DNA of 64,000 nucleotides from Thiobacillus denitrificans DSM 12475 (GCF_000376425.1 NZ_AQWL01000004.1:204251-268250), one strand, 5' to 3'; positions 50,997 to 60,186 are shown, counted from the first letter of the stretch. Numbers and translations are program-made. Notes: generated from the letters alone by a model not told the origin.

Positions 50997-51224
50997 TTAT
51001 TTTTTCTTCATGAAGAAGGTAAATTCGCCGCCCGCTTCGGCGGTAGACAGCAGTTCATTGCCGGTCTGCTTGGCGAAAGCGGCGAAGTCCTTGACCGAAC
51101 CCGGGTCGGTGGACAGGATTTTCAGCACTTGTCCGCTTCCGACATCAGCCAGGGCCTTCTTGGCGCGCAGAATGGGCAGGGGACAGTTCAGGCCACGGGC
51201 ATCGAGTTCTTTATCGAAATTCAT
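50997..51224 (-). CDS. tusA: Sulfur carrier protein TusA
   Basis: A 75-residue sulfur carrier. The sulfur-binding cysteine is C14 in the signature LDARGLNCPLPILRAKKAL, followed by GQVLKILSTDPGSVKDFAAF. It accepts persulfide sulfur from rhodanese and passes it on, during thiosulfate or sulfide oxidation as well as tRNA thiolation. It sits 92 bp upstream of dsrE2 and 139 bp downstream of the rhodanese gene; these gaps hold no other gene. Confidence 0.94.
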   Translation of the reverse strand: MNFDKELDARGLNCPLPILRAKKALADVGSGQVLKILSTDPGSVKDFAAFAKQTGNELLSTAEAGGEFTFFMKKK

Positions 51225-51363
51225 TTGGTTCTCCTTACATTAAATAATTATGTACTAAAAAACGCTGCGGTACCTTAAACCAGAAATTTTCCCATTGCAA
51301 CCGAAATTGCAGCGCTGCCGGAAAAACTGGCTATCTCCTTCAAATCGGTCTTGAACCGGGGCT

Positions 51364-51693
51364 TTAGCGGGGCCGACAGAGGGTATTGCCGGAGCGTGCC
51401 CACGCCATGATGCCGCCAGCCAGATTGTGCATGTTGCCGTAGCCTTGGGAAGCCAAGAACGCACACGCCTGAGCCGATCGCGCGCCGGAGCGGCAGTAGA
51501 TCACCACGGGCTTGTCCTGGGGAACATCGGCCGCGCGCAGCGGTAGCAGGTGCAGCGGGATGTGGATGGCGCCATCGATCACGCCTTGCGCCACTTCGGC
51601 CTCGGTGCGCACATCGATCAGATGCGCGCCCTGGGCTGCGATTTCCGCGACATAGCCGGGATCGACTTCCTTGAAACCTGACAGTCCGAACAT
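51364..51693 (-). CDS. Single-domain rhodanese sulfurtransferase
   Basis: A 109-residue rhodanese with the active-site loop CRSGARS (C67) and the family motif LIDVRTEAEVAQGVIDGAIHIPL. The short six-residue loop and small size match the Rhd partner of TusA and DsrE2, which loads sulfur from small-molecule persulfides or thiosulfate onto TusA. AGGAG lies 10 bp before ATG 51693; the GTG at 51702 would be too close. A palindromic operator candidate lies 27 bp upstream. Confidence 0.9.
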   Translation of the reverse strand: MFGLSGFKEVDPGYVAEIAAQGAHLIDVRTEAEVAQGVIDGAIHIPLHLLPLRAADVPQDKPVVIYCRSGARSAQACAFLASQGYGNMHNLAGGIMAWARSGNTLCRPR

Positions 51694-51719
51694 AGATGCC
51701 ACACTCCTGAAATGGATAA

Positions 51720-51735
51720 ATTAGAGTTCTCTAAT
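51720..51735. promoter_or_regulatory. Palindromic operator candidate before the rhodanese gene
   Basis: A perfect 7-2-7 palindrome, ATTAGAG-TT-CTCTAAT, in an AT-rich stretch that must contain the promoter of rhodanese-tusA-dsrE2. It resembles AT-rich palindromes bound by ArsR-family persulfide sensors (BigR/SqrR/YgaV type), which commonly control rhodanese-like genes. The symmetry is seen; the regulator is inferred. Confidence 0.6.
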
Positions 51736-51852
51736 ATACATTAAAGCAGGCGGCACGCCAAGCGCCCGCCCGCTGCAGGAACGATGCCCGCCCTCTGCGG
51801 CTCGCCCCGAATCGTTCACATCCGGCGAGCTTCTGCGGCGTTTCGGGCTTGC

Positions 51853-52791
51853 TCAACAGCGCTGGGCGCCGTGATACAGGTTGACCACGTGGCGAGCCTC
51901 GGCGAAAAACAGCCAGCGCTCGACCGCGGCACCGGCGATGCCCGCGAAGGCCGCGACGATGGCGGCGGTTTGTCCGCCATGCTGATTGAAGACCCATACC
52001 AGCATCAGGCCGGGCAACGCGAAGCCCAGCACAAAAACCACGGCCTTGAGCAGGCCCGCTTTCTGCCGCGCGATCTGGAAGCCGAATTCCTGGGTCAGGA
52101 AGGTGCCATGGGTATGGCCGGTGTCGAGCAGCTTGACCTTGGCACGAGTCAGGCCGGTGGCGGTATTGATGGTGGGCGTCAAGCCGGGGCTGCGAATCCA
52201 GAAATAGTAGATTGCCTTCAGCACTGCGGCGATCGAGACGATCAGCGCCGACATCGCAATATAGGGCGTGGTATCGAGGCCAGCATAGACCGCGCCCAGC
52301 AGCAGCAGCAGACTGCCGCTGGCATAACCCAGCGCCAGATAGTTGGCAGGCACCAGCGGGGTGTTCCACTGGCGGATGGTCTTCAGACAGGCGTAGATCA
52401 TGCCGGTGGAAAACACCGTGATCCAGGCCAGCATGGCGGTCAGGAAACCGAAGGTTTCACGCAGCCACAGCGGTGCGTCGAACCAGATGCAGACGAGGTA
52501 GATCAGCGCCAGCGGCATGAACACCACGGCAAACACGCCTTCGCGCGACAGCCACGAGGTACGGAAGCGGCTGAACGCGCGCCAGGCGTTTTTCGGATTG
52601 GCGAGGTGGAAGGTGGACGACAGCAGGCCGAACACGATCAGGGCCATCGCGACGAGTCCGCCGATGACCAGCTGCTCGCGGCTGAAGCCACCGCCGAGCT
52701 TGAACGTGTCGGCGATGAACAGCAGCGAAATCAGGCCGAAGCCGGCGCCCGATGCGACGGTAAAGAAAATGACTGAGAAAGCGGGATGCAT
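51853..52791 (-). CDS. soeC: Sulfite dehydrogenase membrane anchor SoeC (DmsC/NrfD-type)
   Basis: A 312-residue polytopic quinone-interacting subunit with about eight TM helices (FSVIFFTVASGAGFGLISLLF; LVIGGLVAMALIVFGLLSSTFHLANP; TFGFLTAMLAWITVFSTGMIYACL). It is of the DmsC family, as in characterised SoeABC. It passes electrons from SoeB to the quinone pool. It is the last gene of soeABC on this strand, 34 bp after soeB. Confidence 0.88.
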   Translation of the reverse strand: MHPAFSVIFFTVASGAGFGLISLLFIADTFKLGGGFSREQLVIGGLVAMALIVFGLLSSTFHLANPKNAWRAFSRFRTSWLSREGVFAVVFMPLALIYLVCIWFDAPLWLRETFGFLTAMLAWITVFSTGMIYACLKTIRQWNTPLVPANYLALGYASGSLLLLLGAVYAGLDTTPYIAMSALIVSIAAVLKAIYYFWIRSPGLTPTINTATGLTRAKVKLLDTGHTHGTFLTQEFGFQIARQKAGLLKAVVFVLGFALPGLMLVWVFNQHGGQTAAIVAAFAGIAGAAVERWLFFAEARHVVNLYHGAQRC

Positions 52792-52825
52792 GGATACTCC
52801 TGGCGCAAATTAAGGGCTACGCGGT

Positions 52826-53521
52826 TTAGCGGCGCACCAGCTTGTTGGCGAACTGCTTGATGCTTTCCTTGAGGCCGCCACGGGGCTGGGGGTCGACCGG
52901 AATCACCGGCTTGCGGCGCGGTGGCAGGTATTGGTTGGTCGGGTTGTAATTGAGTTCGGGCATCAGCGGGAAGCCGCCGCGCTCGCGCACCGTGCGCGAC
53001 ACCGCCGAATCAGGGTCGTCGAAGTCGCCGAACATGCGGGCGTGCGCCGGGCAGGTCAGCACGCACGAGGGCTGGCGCTCCTCGACCGGCAGTTCCTGGT
53101 CGTAGATGCGGTCGACGCACAGGGTGCACTTCTTCATCGTGCCGCTGGAGCGATCGAGCTCGCGCGCGCCGTAGGGACAGGCCCACGAGCAGTAGTTGCA
53201 GCCCATGCACTTGTCCTGGTCGATCAGCACGATACCGTCTTCGGCACGCTTGTACGACGCGCCGGTCGGGCACACGGTGACGCAGTCGGCGTCCTCGCAG
53301 TGCATGCACGACATCGGGAAGTTGACCGTCTTGTTGTTCGGATACTCGTCCATCTCGTAATGGCGAATCCGGTTGAACCACACGCCCGATGGCTCGGCGC
53401 CGTAGGGCTGGTAGTCGGACAACGGGCCGATGGTGCCGGAGGCGTTCCATTCCTTGCAGGCGATGGCGCAGGCATGGCAGCCCACGCACACGTCGAGGTC
53501 GATGACCAATCCAAGTCTCAT
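52826..53521 (-). CDS. soeB: Sulfite dehydrogenase iron-sulfur subunit SoeB
   Basis: A 231-residue electron-transfer protein with four ferredoxin-like cysteine clusters: CVGCHACAIACK (C12, C15, C18, C22), CMHCEDADCVTVCP, CMGCNYCSWACP, and CTLC...CVLTCP. No Tat or Sec signal, so it is cytoplasmic like the SoeA it serves. It lies 46 bp after soeA and 34 bp before soeC. Confidence 0.92.
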   Translation of the reverse strand: MRLGLVIDLDVCVGCHACAIACKEWNASGTIGPLSDYQPYGAEPSGVWFNRIRHYEMDEYPNNKTVNFPMSCMHCEDADCVTVCPTGASYKRAEDGIVLIDQDKCMGCNYCSWACPYGARELDRSSGTMKKCTLCVDRIYDQELPVEERQPSCVLTCPAHARMFGDFDDPDSAVSRTVRERGGFPLMPELNYNPTNQYLPPRRKPVIPVDPQPRGGLKESIKQFANKLVRR

Positions 53522-53567
53522 GTTGTGCTCGCTTTATATTTACGGATGCTGCTTAGTTCTGCTGCTC

Positions 53568-56444
53568 TCAGTTCTTCTCATGGCTGCGGGCGTCGTAGCG
53601 CAGCACCTCGGGGCGCTCGTAGCGCTCGTCGCCCGGTAGCGGCTTCAGCGTATCGAATTGCGGCCACGCCCCGGTCTCGCCCGGCGCGGCCTTCCATACC
53701 TTCACCCGCAGGTCGAACCATGCCGCCTGGCCGGTCACCGGGTCGGAGTTGGTGACACGACGCTCGCCGGCTTTTTCCGGCAGCAGCTCCGAAATCAGGT
53801 GATTGAGCAGGAAGCCCTTGGTCGCTTCGGAGGCATTGTCCTTCAGGCCCCAGGCGCCCTTCTGCTTGCCGATGGCGTTCCAAGTCCAGATGGTGTTTTC
53901 CTGGGTGCCTTCCATGGTCTTGACCTGGCAGCGGATCTTGCCGTTGTGCGACTCGACCCAGATCCAGTCGAAGTCCTTGATGCCCATTTCCGCCGCCTTG
54001 CGCGCGTTCATGTACATGAAGTTCTGCGCCATGATCTGACGCAGCCACACGTTCTGCGAATCCCACGAGTGGTACATGAACATCGGGCGCTGGGTGAGCG
54101 CGAAGAAGGGATATTCGTCCGCGTTGACGCGTTGCTGTTCGAGCGGTTCGTACCACATCGGCAGCGGGTCGAAGTACTTCACCAGACGTTCGCGGTCGAC
54201 CAGGTTGTTGGGTTGCGGACCGTCGTACAGGCCCTGCCCGGCGAGGCGGAATTTCTGCAGTGGCTCGGAATAGAACTGCATGATGATGGGTTCGGCCTTG
54301 CCGACGAAGCCGACGTCCGCCGCCACGTCGAGGTAGTCCTTGTTGGCGTAGCGCATGTATTTCTGGTTGTCGGGCCAGTGGTGGGCATAGAAGCTCTGGT
54401 TCTCGATGTACTTTTCCCACTGATTGGGGTTGGGTTCGCCCTTCAGCGACTTCGTGCCGTCCTTGCCGCGCCAGCCGGCAAGGAAGCCGATGCCGGGCGA
54501 ACGCTCGTAGTTGACGATGAAGTCCTGGTAGCCGCTGAACTTGGGGGTGCCGTCGGGCTTGGTGAAGGCGGGGAATTTCAGCCGCGAAGCCAGCTCGACC
54601 ATGACTTCCTGCCACGGGCGCACGTCGCGGTCGGGTTTGACCAACGGATATCGGATCGCGTCGGCCGCCGCATCCGGCTCGGAAATCGGGCGATCGAGCA
54701 ACGAGATGGTGTCGTGACGCTCCAGATACGTCGTGTCCGGCAGGATCAGGTCGGCGAAGTTGGTCATTTCCGAGTGGAAGGCGTCGATCACCACCAGGAA
54801 CGGGATCTTGTATTCGCCCGGCTCTTCCGGATCTTTCGCGCGCAGCATGTCCTGAATGTTGGCCGTGTTCATGGTCGAGTTCCACGCCATGTTGGCCATG
54901 AACAGGATCAGCGTGTCGAGCGCGTAGGGATCGTGGTTGGTCGCGTTAGTGATGACCATGTGCATCAGGCCGTGCGAGGCGATCGGCACCTCCCACGAAT
55001 AGGCCTTGTCGATGCGCAGCGGGTTGCCGAATTCGTCGATCACCAGATCTTCCGGGCGCGTCGGGAAGCCGAGCGGCGGACGTGACAGCGGCGTGTTCGG
55101 CGCGTTGATGATATCGATGTTGTTTTCCGGCAGCTGGTGCGGCGGAATCGGCTTCGGATACGGCGCGCGGGCGCGGAAGTTGCCCGGCGCATCGAGCGCG
55201 CCCAGCAGCATCTGGATCATGTGGATGGCGCGGCAGGAATGGAAGCCGTTGGAGTGCGCCGCGATGCCGCGCATCGCGTACATCGCCACCGGGCGGCCGA
55301 CCACCTTGTCATGCTTGCGGCCCCACACGTCGGTCCATTCGATCGGCAACTCGACGGTTTCCTTGAACGCGACGTGCGCCATTTCCAGCGCGATGCGCTC
55401 GATGCTCTCGGCCGGCAGGCCGCATTCCAGCGCGACGTTCTTCGGTGCATAGCGCTCGTCGAGGTAGCGCTCGGTCATCAGCGACATCACGGTCTTGACG
55501 CGGCGGCCGTCGGGCGCGACGTATTCGCCGAACAGCGCGGGGGCGATGTCGCCGTCCATGCCGTTCCTGAAGGCTTCCTTGTCGATATCCCAGATCAACG
55601 GCTGGTCGTTCTCGTCGCGCAGGAACAGGCCGTCGCCCTTCTGGCCGGGGGCCTGCACCACCAGCCAGGAGGCGTTGGTGTAGCGAACCAGGAATTCGTA
55701 GTCGAACTTTTCGTGCTTCAACAGCACATGGACCATCGACATCGCCAGCAGACCGTCCATGCCAGGCTTGATCGGCAGCCATTCGTCGGCAATCGCCGAA
55801 TAGCCGGTACGCACCGGGTTGACGGTGACGAACTTGCCGCCTTTGCGCTTGAGCTTCTCCAGGCCGATCTTGATCGGATTGGACGAGTGGTCTTCCGCCA
55901 CGCCCCACATCAGGAAATACTTGGCGTAATCCCAGTCCGGCGCGCCGAATTCCCAGAATGAGAAACCGATGGAATACAGGCCCGCCGCCGCCATGTTGAC
56001 CGAGCAGAAGCCACCGTGTGCCGACCAGTTGGGGGTGCCGAACTGCTGCGCCCACAGGCCGGTGAGGGCCTGCATCTGGTCGCGCCCGGTGAAATAGCCC
56101 AGCTTGGAGGGGTCGGTGGCGCGGATTTCTTCCAGACGGTCGCTCAGCACGTCGAGCGCCTGATCCCAGGAAATCGCCTCGTAAATCCCCTCGCCGCGCT
56201 CGGTACCCGGCTTGCGCATCAACGGCTGGGTCAGCTTGGCGGTGGAATACTGCTTCATGATCCCGGCCGACCCTTTGGCGCACAGCACGCCCTGGTTGGT
56301 AGGATGGTTGCGGTTACCCTGGATGAAACGGACCTTGTTGTCCTCCAGCGTCACTTTGATGCCGCAGCGGCAGGCACACATGTAACAGGTGGTGTACTTG
56401 ATTTCCTGCGCGTCGTGATTTTCGAGTTTTATCTTGGCGTTCAT
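53568..56444 (-). CDS. soeA: Sulfite dehydrogenase molybdopterin subunit SoeA
   Basis: A 958-residue DMSO-reductase-family molybdoenzyme oxidising sulfite to sulfate on the cytoplasmic side. The N-terminal [4Fe-4S] ligands are C20, C23, C27 (CYMCACRCG) and C55; molybdopterin-binding stretches include RDQMQALTGLWAQQFGTPN, VNPVRTGYSAIADEWLPIKPG and TNATNHDP. The absence of a Tat signal and the length fit SoeA rather than periplasmic PsrA/PhsA. A hairpin lies in its leader. moaC nearby supports cofactor supply. The exact substrate is inferred from family and context. Confidence 0.9.
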   Translation of the reverse strand: MNAKIKLENHDAQEIKYTTCYMCACRCGIKVTLEDNKVRFIQGNRNHPTNQGVLCAKGSAGIMKQYSTAKLTQPLMRKPGTERGEGIYEAISWDQALDVLSDRLEEIRATDPSKLGYFTGRDQMQALTGLWAQQFGTPNWSAHGGFCSVNMAAAGLYSIGFSFWEFGAPDWDYAKYFLMWGVAEDHSSNPIKIGLEKLKRKGGKFVTVNPVRTGYSAIADEWLPIKPGMDGLLAMSMVHVLLKHEKFDYEFLVRYTNASWLVVQAPGQKGDGLFLRDENDQPLIWDIDKEAFRNGMDGDIAPALFGEYVAPDGRRVKTVMSLMTERYLDERYAPKNVALECGLPAESIERIALEMAHVAFKETVELPIEWTDVWGRKHDKVVGRPVAMYAMRGIAAHSNGFHSCRAIHMIQMLLGALDAPGNFRARAPYPKPIPPHQLPENNIDIINAPNTPLSRPPLGFPTRPEDLVIDEFGNPLRIDKAYSWEVPIASHGLMHMVITNATNHDPYALDTLILFMANMAWNSTMNTANIQDMLRAKDPEEPGEYKIPFLVVIDAFHSEMTNFADLILPDTTYLERHDTISLLDRPISEPDAAADAIRYPLVKPDRDVRPWQEVMVELASRLKFPAFTKPDGTPKFSGYQDFIVNYERSPGIGFLAGWRGKDGTKSLKGEPNPNQWEKYIENQSFYAHHWPDNQKYMRYANKDYLDVAADVGFVGKAEPIIMQFYSEPLQKFRLAGQGLYDGPQPNNLVDRERLVKYFDPLPMWYEPLEQQRVNADEYPFFALTQRPMFMYHSWDSQNVWLRQIMAQNFMYMNARKAAEMGIKDFDWIWVESHNGKIRCQVKTMEGTQENTIWTWNAIGKQKGAWGLKDNASEATKGFLLNHLISELLPEKAGERRVTNSDPVTGQAAWFDLRVKVWKAAPGETGAWPQFDTLKPLPGDERYERPEVLRYDARSHEKN

Positions 56445-56471
56445 GCGGTCTCTAGATTCAAAAACGTCCCC

Positions 56472-56492
56472 GCGGCTCCACGATGGAGCCGC
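56472..56492 (-). promoter_or_regulatory. Hairpin in the soeA leader
   Basis: GCGGCTCCA (56472-56480) pairs perfectly with TGGAGCCGC (56484-56492) over a 3-nt loop, about 28 bp before the soeA ATG on the minus strand. The 266-bp gap 56445-56710 holds no gene; apart from this hairpin it is AT-rich and probably contains the soe promoter. On the plus strand the hairpin is followed by ATTTTT, but no plus-strand gene ends here. Confidence 0.5.
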
Positions 56493-56710
56493 ATTTTTCC
56501 TGCCCGGATATACACACTAGGTGACTGCTGGAAGCAGTGCCAGCGCATCGGCACTGGATGCTGCGGGGATGGCTAAATATTAAACATTCCGAATATGCCG
56601 TTATTTTGCACTTCAAGCCCCAGGCATGGCAAGCAAAATGGCTGATGCTCGTATAAGGCCACCTGATGAAAAACCCTTATTTATTACGGACTTAAACATC
56701 CTTATTTCGC

Positions 56711-57229
56711 CTATCCTGCATGCGCCGGCAACTCCGTCAGCAGCGACTCGATCACCCGCAGGGCCTCCCCCTCATCCCATTCGGTGGGGCCGGTCAGGAC
56801 GTAGCGCACACGGCCATCGGCGTCCAGCAGGAATGTGGTGGGCAACGCAAACACTTTCCAGCGCCGGGTGTTGCTGCCATCGGGATCAAGCAGAATCGGG
56901 AAGCCCAGTTTCATTCTGGACAAATAAGCCTTCACTTCTTCGGGCGTCTCGGCGCTGTCCAGCGCGACGATCGTCAGCGGCCGCCCGGTCATTTTCACCC
57001 GCAGCCGCTCCATTGACGGCATTTCGCGCAGACAGGGCGGGCACCATGACGCCCAGAAATTGAGCAGCACCACCTTGCCTCGATAGTCGGCCAGCGTCCT
57101 GGGCGCTCCGTTCAGGTCGCGCGCCTTCAGTTCCGGTGCCGGCTCGCTGGCACGCGCCTCGAATCCGGCAGCTTGCGCGCCAGCCGCCAGCAGCAGACTC
57201 ATCGCACACGTCGTCAGCAATCGTTTCAT
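56711..57229 (-). CDS. TlpA/ResA-like periplasmic thioredoxin
   Basis: A 172-residue thiol-disulfide protein with signal peptide (MKRLLTTCAMSLLLAAGAQA) and thioredoxin fold. The active site is FWASWCPPC (C63, C66), and the cis-proline region is VFALPTTFLLDADG. It likely reduces disulfides in the periplasm, for c-type cytochrome maturation or, like SoxW, in support of the Sox system encoded 3 kb away. ATG 57229 overlaps the upstream gene's TGA, so the two are coupled. Confidence 0.87.
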   Translation of the reverse strand: MKRLLTTCAMSLLLAAGAQAAGFEARASEPAPELKARDLNGAPRTLADYRGKVVLLNFWASWCPPCLREMPSMERLRVKMTGRPLTIVALDSAETPEEVKAYLSRMKLGFPILLDPDGSNTRRWKVFALPTTFLLDADGRVRYVLTGPTEWDEGEALRVIESLLTELPAHAG

Positions 57230-57927
57230 TTGCACCCCCAGGCATTCAATTCACGCAGCAGCATGGCGTCCATGCGGCGGCTCTCGGCGATTTCAAACTC
57301 AGTCGGCGATTCGCGCTCCCAGTAGCCTTCGCGCAGGCCTTCCAGAACGGTCGCACTGGCCGTCGCACCATGCAGCGCCAGATGATCCAGCAGTCCGGGC
57401 AACCAGGGCGTCGCCGCGGAACGGCGCGGCTGCAGCACGTGCACCCGCAAGCCGGTCAAGATTTCCAGGTCGAGGTAATCCGGCGCGGCCAGCGGCTCCG
57501 CCGTCATGTAGAGATTCGGATACAGCAGCAGCACGCAGAGTCGCTGCCGCTCGGCTGGCTCAAGCGAGGCCACGGCACGCAATAACGGAACCGCAGCGCG
57601 TGCCACGGCAACGGCCGTCACCTGCTTGCCGCCGGCCTGTGCGGCGCGCAGCCAGTCGGCCATATCCCGTACCGGCACGTCGTCCATGCTACTCGGCAAC
57701 TGCGGCAGGAAATAGGCGCTGGTGAGGTCGAGCGACCAGGCCTCCACGCCTTGCGCGGCCAGTTGCTGCGCGGCCTGTACCTCGGGCTCGGCGCGCCCGC
57801 GCTCGGATGCCACCCACAGCAGCAACTGCGTTCCCGTGGCCGGGAACCTCAGATGGTCCAGCAGATCCGCCCGCGCGGCGAACGAACATGCCCATACCCC
57901 GAACAACAGGAAGCCGAAAAAACGCAT
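57226..57927 (-). CDS. Exported protein of unknown function, coupled to the TlpA-like gene
   Basis: About 233 residues with a signal peptide (MRFFGFLLFGVWACSFAARA) then LLDHLRFPATGTQLLLWVAS. The order of predicted strands and helices (LLLWVAS, VEAWSLDLTSAYFLP, VTAVAVARAAVPLLRAVASL) faintly recalls a degenerate alpha/beta hydrolase such as VirJ-like proteins, but no catalytic triad is visible. Stop/start overlap with the thioredoxin gene suggests they act together in the periplasm. The start is chosen at the signal peptide. Confidence 0.6.
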   Translation of the reverse strand: MRFFGFLLFGVWACSFAARADLLDHLRFPATGTQLLLWVASERGRAEPEVQAAQQLAAQGVEAWSLDLTSAYFLPQLPSSMDDVPVRDMADWLRAAQAGGKQVTAVAVARAAVPLLRAVASLEPAERQRLCVLLLYPNLYMTAEPLAAPDYLDLEILTGLRVHVLQPRRSAATPWLPGLLDHLALHGATASATVLEGLREGYWERESPTEFEIAESRRMDAMLLRELNAWGCK

Positions 57928-57995
57928 GCGACGGTTCGATTTTTCCACCCCGACATCATGCCGCGGCGCGATGTGGGCGCAAGATGACGTTATGA

Positions 57996-58487
57996 CTAGG
58001 CGCCCGCCGCAAGGGACGCGCGCCAATGGCCGGAGCGTCCACCCTGTTTTTCCAGCAGGCTGATGGCGTCCATGCGCATGCCGCGATCCACCGCCTTGCA
58101 CATGTCGTAGATCGTCAGCAGCGCGACGCTGACGCCGGTCAGCGCCTCCATTTCCACCCCGGTCTTGCCGACGGTTTCCGCAGTCACCGTGCAGGCGATC
58201 CATGATTCGGCCTGGTCGTGGCTGAACTCCACGCTCACCCGGGTCAGGGCGATCGGGTGGCACAGCGGGATCAGTTCGGCAGTGCGCTTGGTCGCCTGGA
58301 TCGCCGCGATGCGCGCAATGCCCAGTACATCGCCCTTGGCCGCCTGTCCGCCCAGAATACGGGCCAGGGTATCGGGTAACATATGAATCCGGCCGCCCGC
58401 CACGGCGACGCGCCGCGTGTCGTCCTTGCCCGCCACGTCGACCATGACGGCGCGCCCCCGCTCATCAAAATGGGTGAATTCACTCAT
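57996..58487 (-). CDS. moaC: Cyclic pyranopterin monophosphate synthase MoaC
   Basis: Second step of molybdenum cofactor synthesis, together with MoaA; 163 residues. It starts [26 protein letters not shown], with conserved [15 protein letters not shown] and [27 protein letters not shown]. Its presence 1.5 kb from soeA links cofactor supply to sulfite oxidation. It is divergent from the bepA-like gene; 68 bp separate it from the unknown exported gene. Confidence 0.95.
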   Translation of the reverse strand: MSEFTHFDERGRAVMVDVAGKDDTRRVAVAGGRIHMLPDTLARILGGQAAKGDVLGIARIAAIQATKRTAELIPLCHPIALTRVSVEFSHDQAESWIACTVTAETVGKTGVEMEALTGVSVALLTIYDMCKAVDRGMRMDAISLLEKQGGRSGHWRASLAAGA

Positions 58488-58563
58488 GGCACAGGAACCT
58501 TGTTGACAATCTGCGCATCGTAAACGAAATGCCGTTCACCGCACTCATCCTTCTTTCCTGCTG

Positions 58564-59982
58564 ATGCTGCGCACCCTGCTCGCACTAGCGCTGGCCGTTC
58601 AGCCGGTCATTGCCGCCGACCTGCCCGACCTGGGCGAAGTGTCGCGGCAATATTTTTCCGACCAGGAAGAACAGGCGCTGGGACGCGCCATCATGCGCGA
58701 CGTCTACGCCGATCCGCGCTATCTCGACGACCCTGTGATCGAGAGCTATCTCAACCAGCTGGGCTACAAGCTGGTCTCCGTCAGCACCCGCAACCAGCGC
58801 GAATTCACTTTCTTCGTCGTCAACGACCCTTCCATCAACGCCTTTGCCATGCCGGGCGGCAACATCGGCGTGCATACGGGCCTGCTGCTGGCCGCGCAAA
58901 GCGAATCCGAACTGGCGGGCGTGGTCGCGCACGAAATCGCCCACGTCACCCAGGACCATATCGCGCGCATGGTCGCCTCGCAAAGCCAGAGCTACTGGCC
59001 GACCATGGCCGCGTTGGCGCTGGCGCTGCTGGCATCGCGCTCCAATCCCAACGTGGCGGGCGCAGCCATCGCCACCACCCAGGCCTATTCCATCCAGAAT
59101 CAACTCAACTACAGCCGCGATTACGAACGCGAGGCGGACCGCCTGGGTTACGACATGCTGAACCGCAGCGGCTACGACGTACGCGGCATGAGCGGTTTCT
59201 TCAGTCGCCTGCAGCGCGCCAACCGGTTTTACGATACCAGCGCCCCGGCCTATCTGCGCACCCATCCGCTTACCACCGATCGTATCGCCGACATGGAATC
59301 GCGCAGCGAAACCGCGCCTTACCAGCAGGTTGAGGACAGTCTCGATTTCCAGCTGGTGCGCGCCCGCCTGCGCGCGCAGGAAGACAGCGCGCAAGATGCC
59401 GTGCTGGCTGCGCGCAAGATACTCAATGAAAAACGTTACAACAGCGAAACCGCCGCTCGCTATGGTCTCGTGACCGCGCTGATCCGCGCGCGTCAGTTCA
59501 AGGACGCCGAGACCGAAGCGCAGAAACTGCCATCCGGCAAAACCGGCAGCCCGATGATTCAGCTACTGGTTGCCCGCACCGCACTGGCTGCGGGCAACCA
59601 GGTGCTTGCCTTGCAGCGCTACCAGACCGGCAGCCGCGCCTACCCCGGCTACCGCCCCTTGCAGTACGGCTACATCAGTGCATTGCTGGCGTCAGGCCGC
59701 AACAACGATGCACAGGCACAGGTCGAGGGGCAACTTGCGCTGTATCCGCTCGACCGCCGCCTGTGGCGGCTGGCCGCCCAGACTCACGCCCAGCTGGGGC
59801 ACCGCCTGCTCGGCCATCGCGCCCAGGCCGAAGCGGCGGCATTGAGCGGCAACCTGGTTGTCGCCATCGAACAGATCACTCTCGGCATCAAGGCCGGCGA
59901 CGGCAATTTCCACGAAATGTCGGTGGCCGAAGCGCGGCGGCGCGAATGGCAGGAGATCGAAAAATCACAGCGGAAAAACTAG
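58564..59982 (+). CDS. bepA: BepA-like periplasmic M48 metalloprotease/chaperone with TPR domain
   Basis: A 472-residue periplasmic protein that helps LptD assembly and degrades stalled outer-membrane proteins. Signal peptide (MLRTLLALALAVQPVIAADL), M48 protease domain with zinc motif HEIAH at residues 123-127 and third ligand in YEREADRLGYDML, then a C-terminal TPR domain (VLAARKILNEKRYNSETAAR; GNQVLALQRYQTGSRAYPGY). It lies upstream of soxX on the same strand, but a 204-bp gap with its own promoter separates them. Confidence 0.9.
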   Translation: MLRTLLALALAVQPVIAADLPDLGEVSRQYFSDQEEQALGRAIMRDVYADPRYLDDPVIESYLNQLGYKLVSVSTRNQREFTFFVVNDPSINAFAMPGGNIGVHTGLLLAAQSESELAGVVAHEIAHVTQDHIARMVASQSQSYWPTMAALALALLASRSNPNVAGAAIATTQAYSIQNQLNYSRDYEREADRLGYDMLNRSGYDVRGMSGFFSRLQRANRFYDTSAPAYLRTHPLTTDRIADMESRSETAPYQQVEDSLDFQLVRARLRAQEDSAQDAVLAARKILNEKRYNSETAARYGLVTALIRARQFKDAETEAQKLPSGKTGSPMIQLLVARTALAAGNQVLALQRYQTGSRAYPGYRPLQYGYISALLASGRNNDAQAQVEGQLALYPLDRRLWRLAAQTHAQLGHRLLGHRAQAEAAALSGNLVVAIEQITLGIKAGDGNFHEMSVAEARRREWQEIEKSQRKN

Positions 59983-60064
59983 CGCCGCGCGCGCAGCCGC
60001 CATATTCGGACTGGGCTGGTAGAAAATTACCCTGCGATTTGCACGTAAAGATTCGTGTCCGGCC

Positions 60065-60094
60065 TTGCATGCCAAAAACAAATTCCACTATGCT
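60065..60094 (+). promoter_or_regulatory. Probable promoter of soxXYZA
   Basis: TTGCAT at 60065-60070, an 18-bp spacer and TATGCT at 60089-60094, about 90 bp before soxX. The 59983-60186 gap holds no gene. Consensus match is moderate; a sulfur-responsive activator or repressor site could not be identified. Confidence 0.45.
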
Positions 60095-60186
60095 TTGTCC
60101 CATCCGTAACTGGATAGCGTTCACTGCAGGGTAGCCCCAGGCGGCAAGCGCTTTCATAACCATGTCAATAAATTAGGAGGATGACT

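Noticed and set aside
53658-55085. Long plus-strand frame opposite soeA
   Set aside because: No ribosome site or recognisable domain; soeA is full length on the minus strand.
53568-56444. Polysulfide or thiosulfate reductase (PsrA/PhsA) identity for the molybdoenzyme
   Set aside because: No twin-arginine signal on the catalytic or iron-sulfur subunit, the anchor is DmsC-like, and length and context fit SoeABC better.
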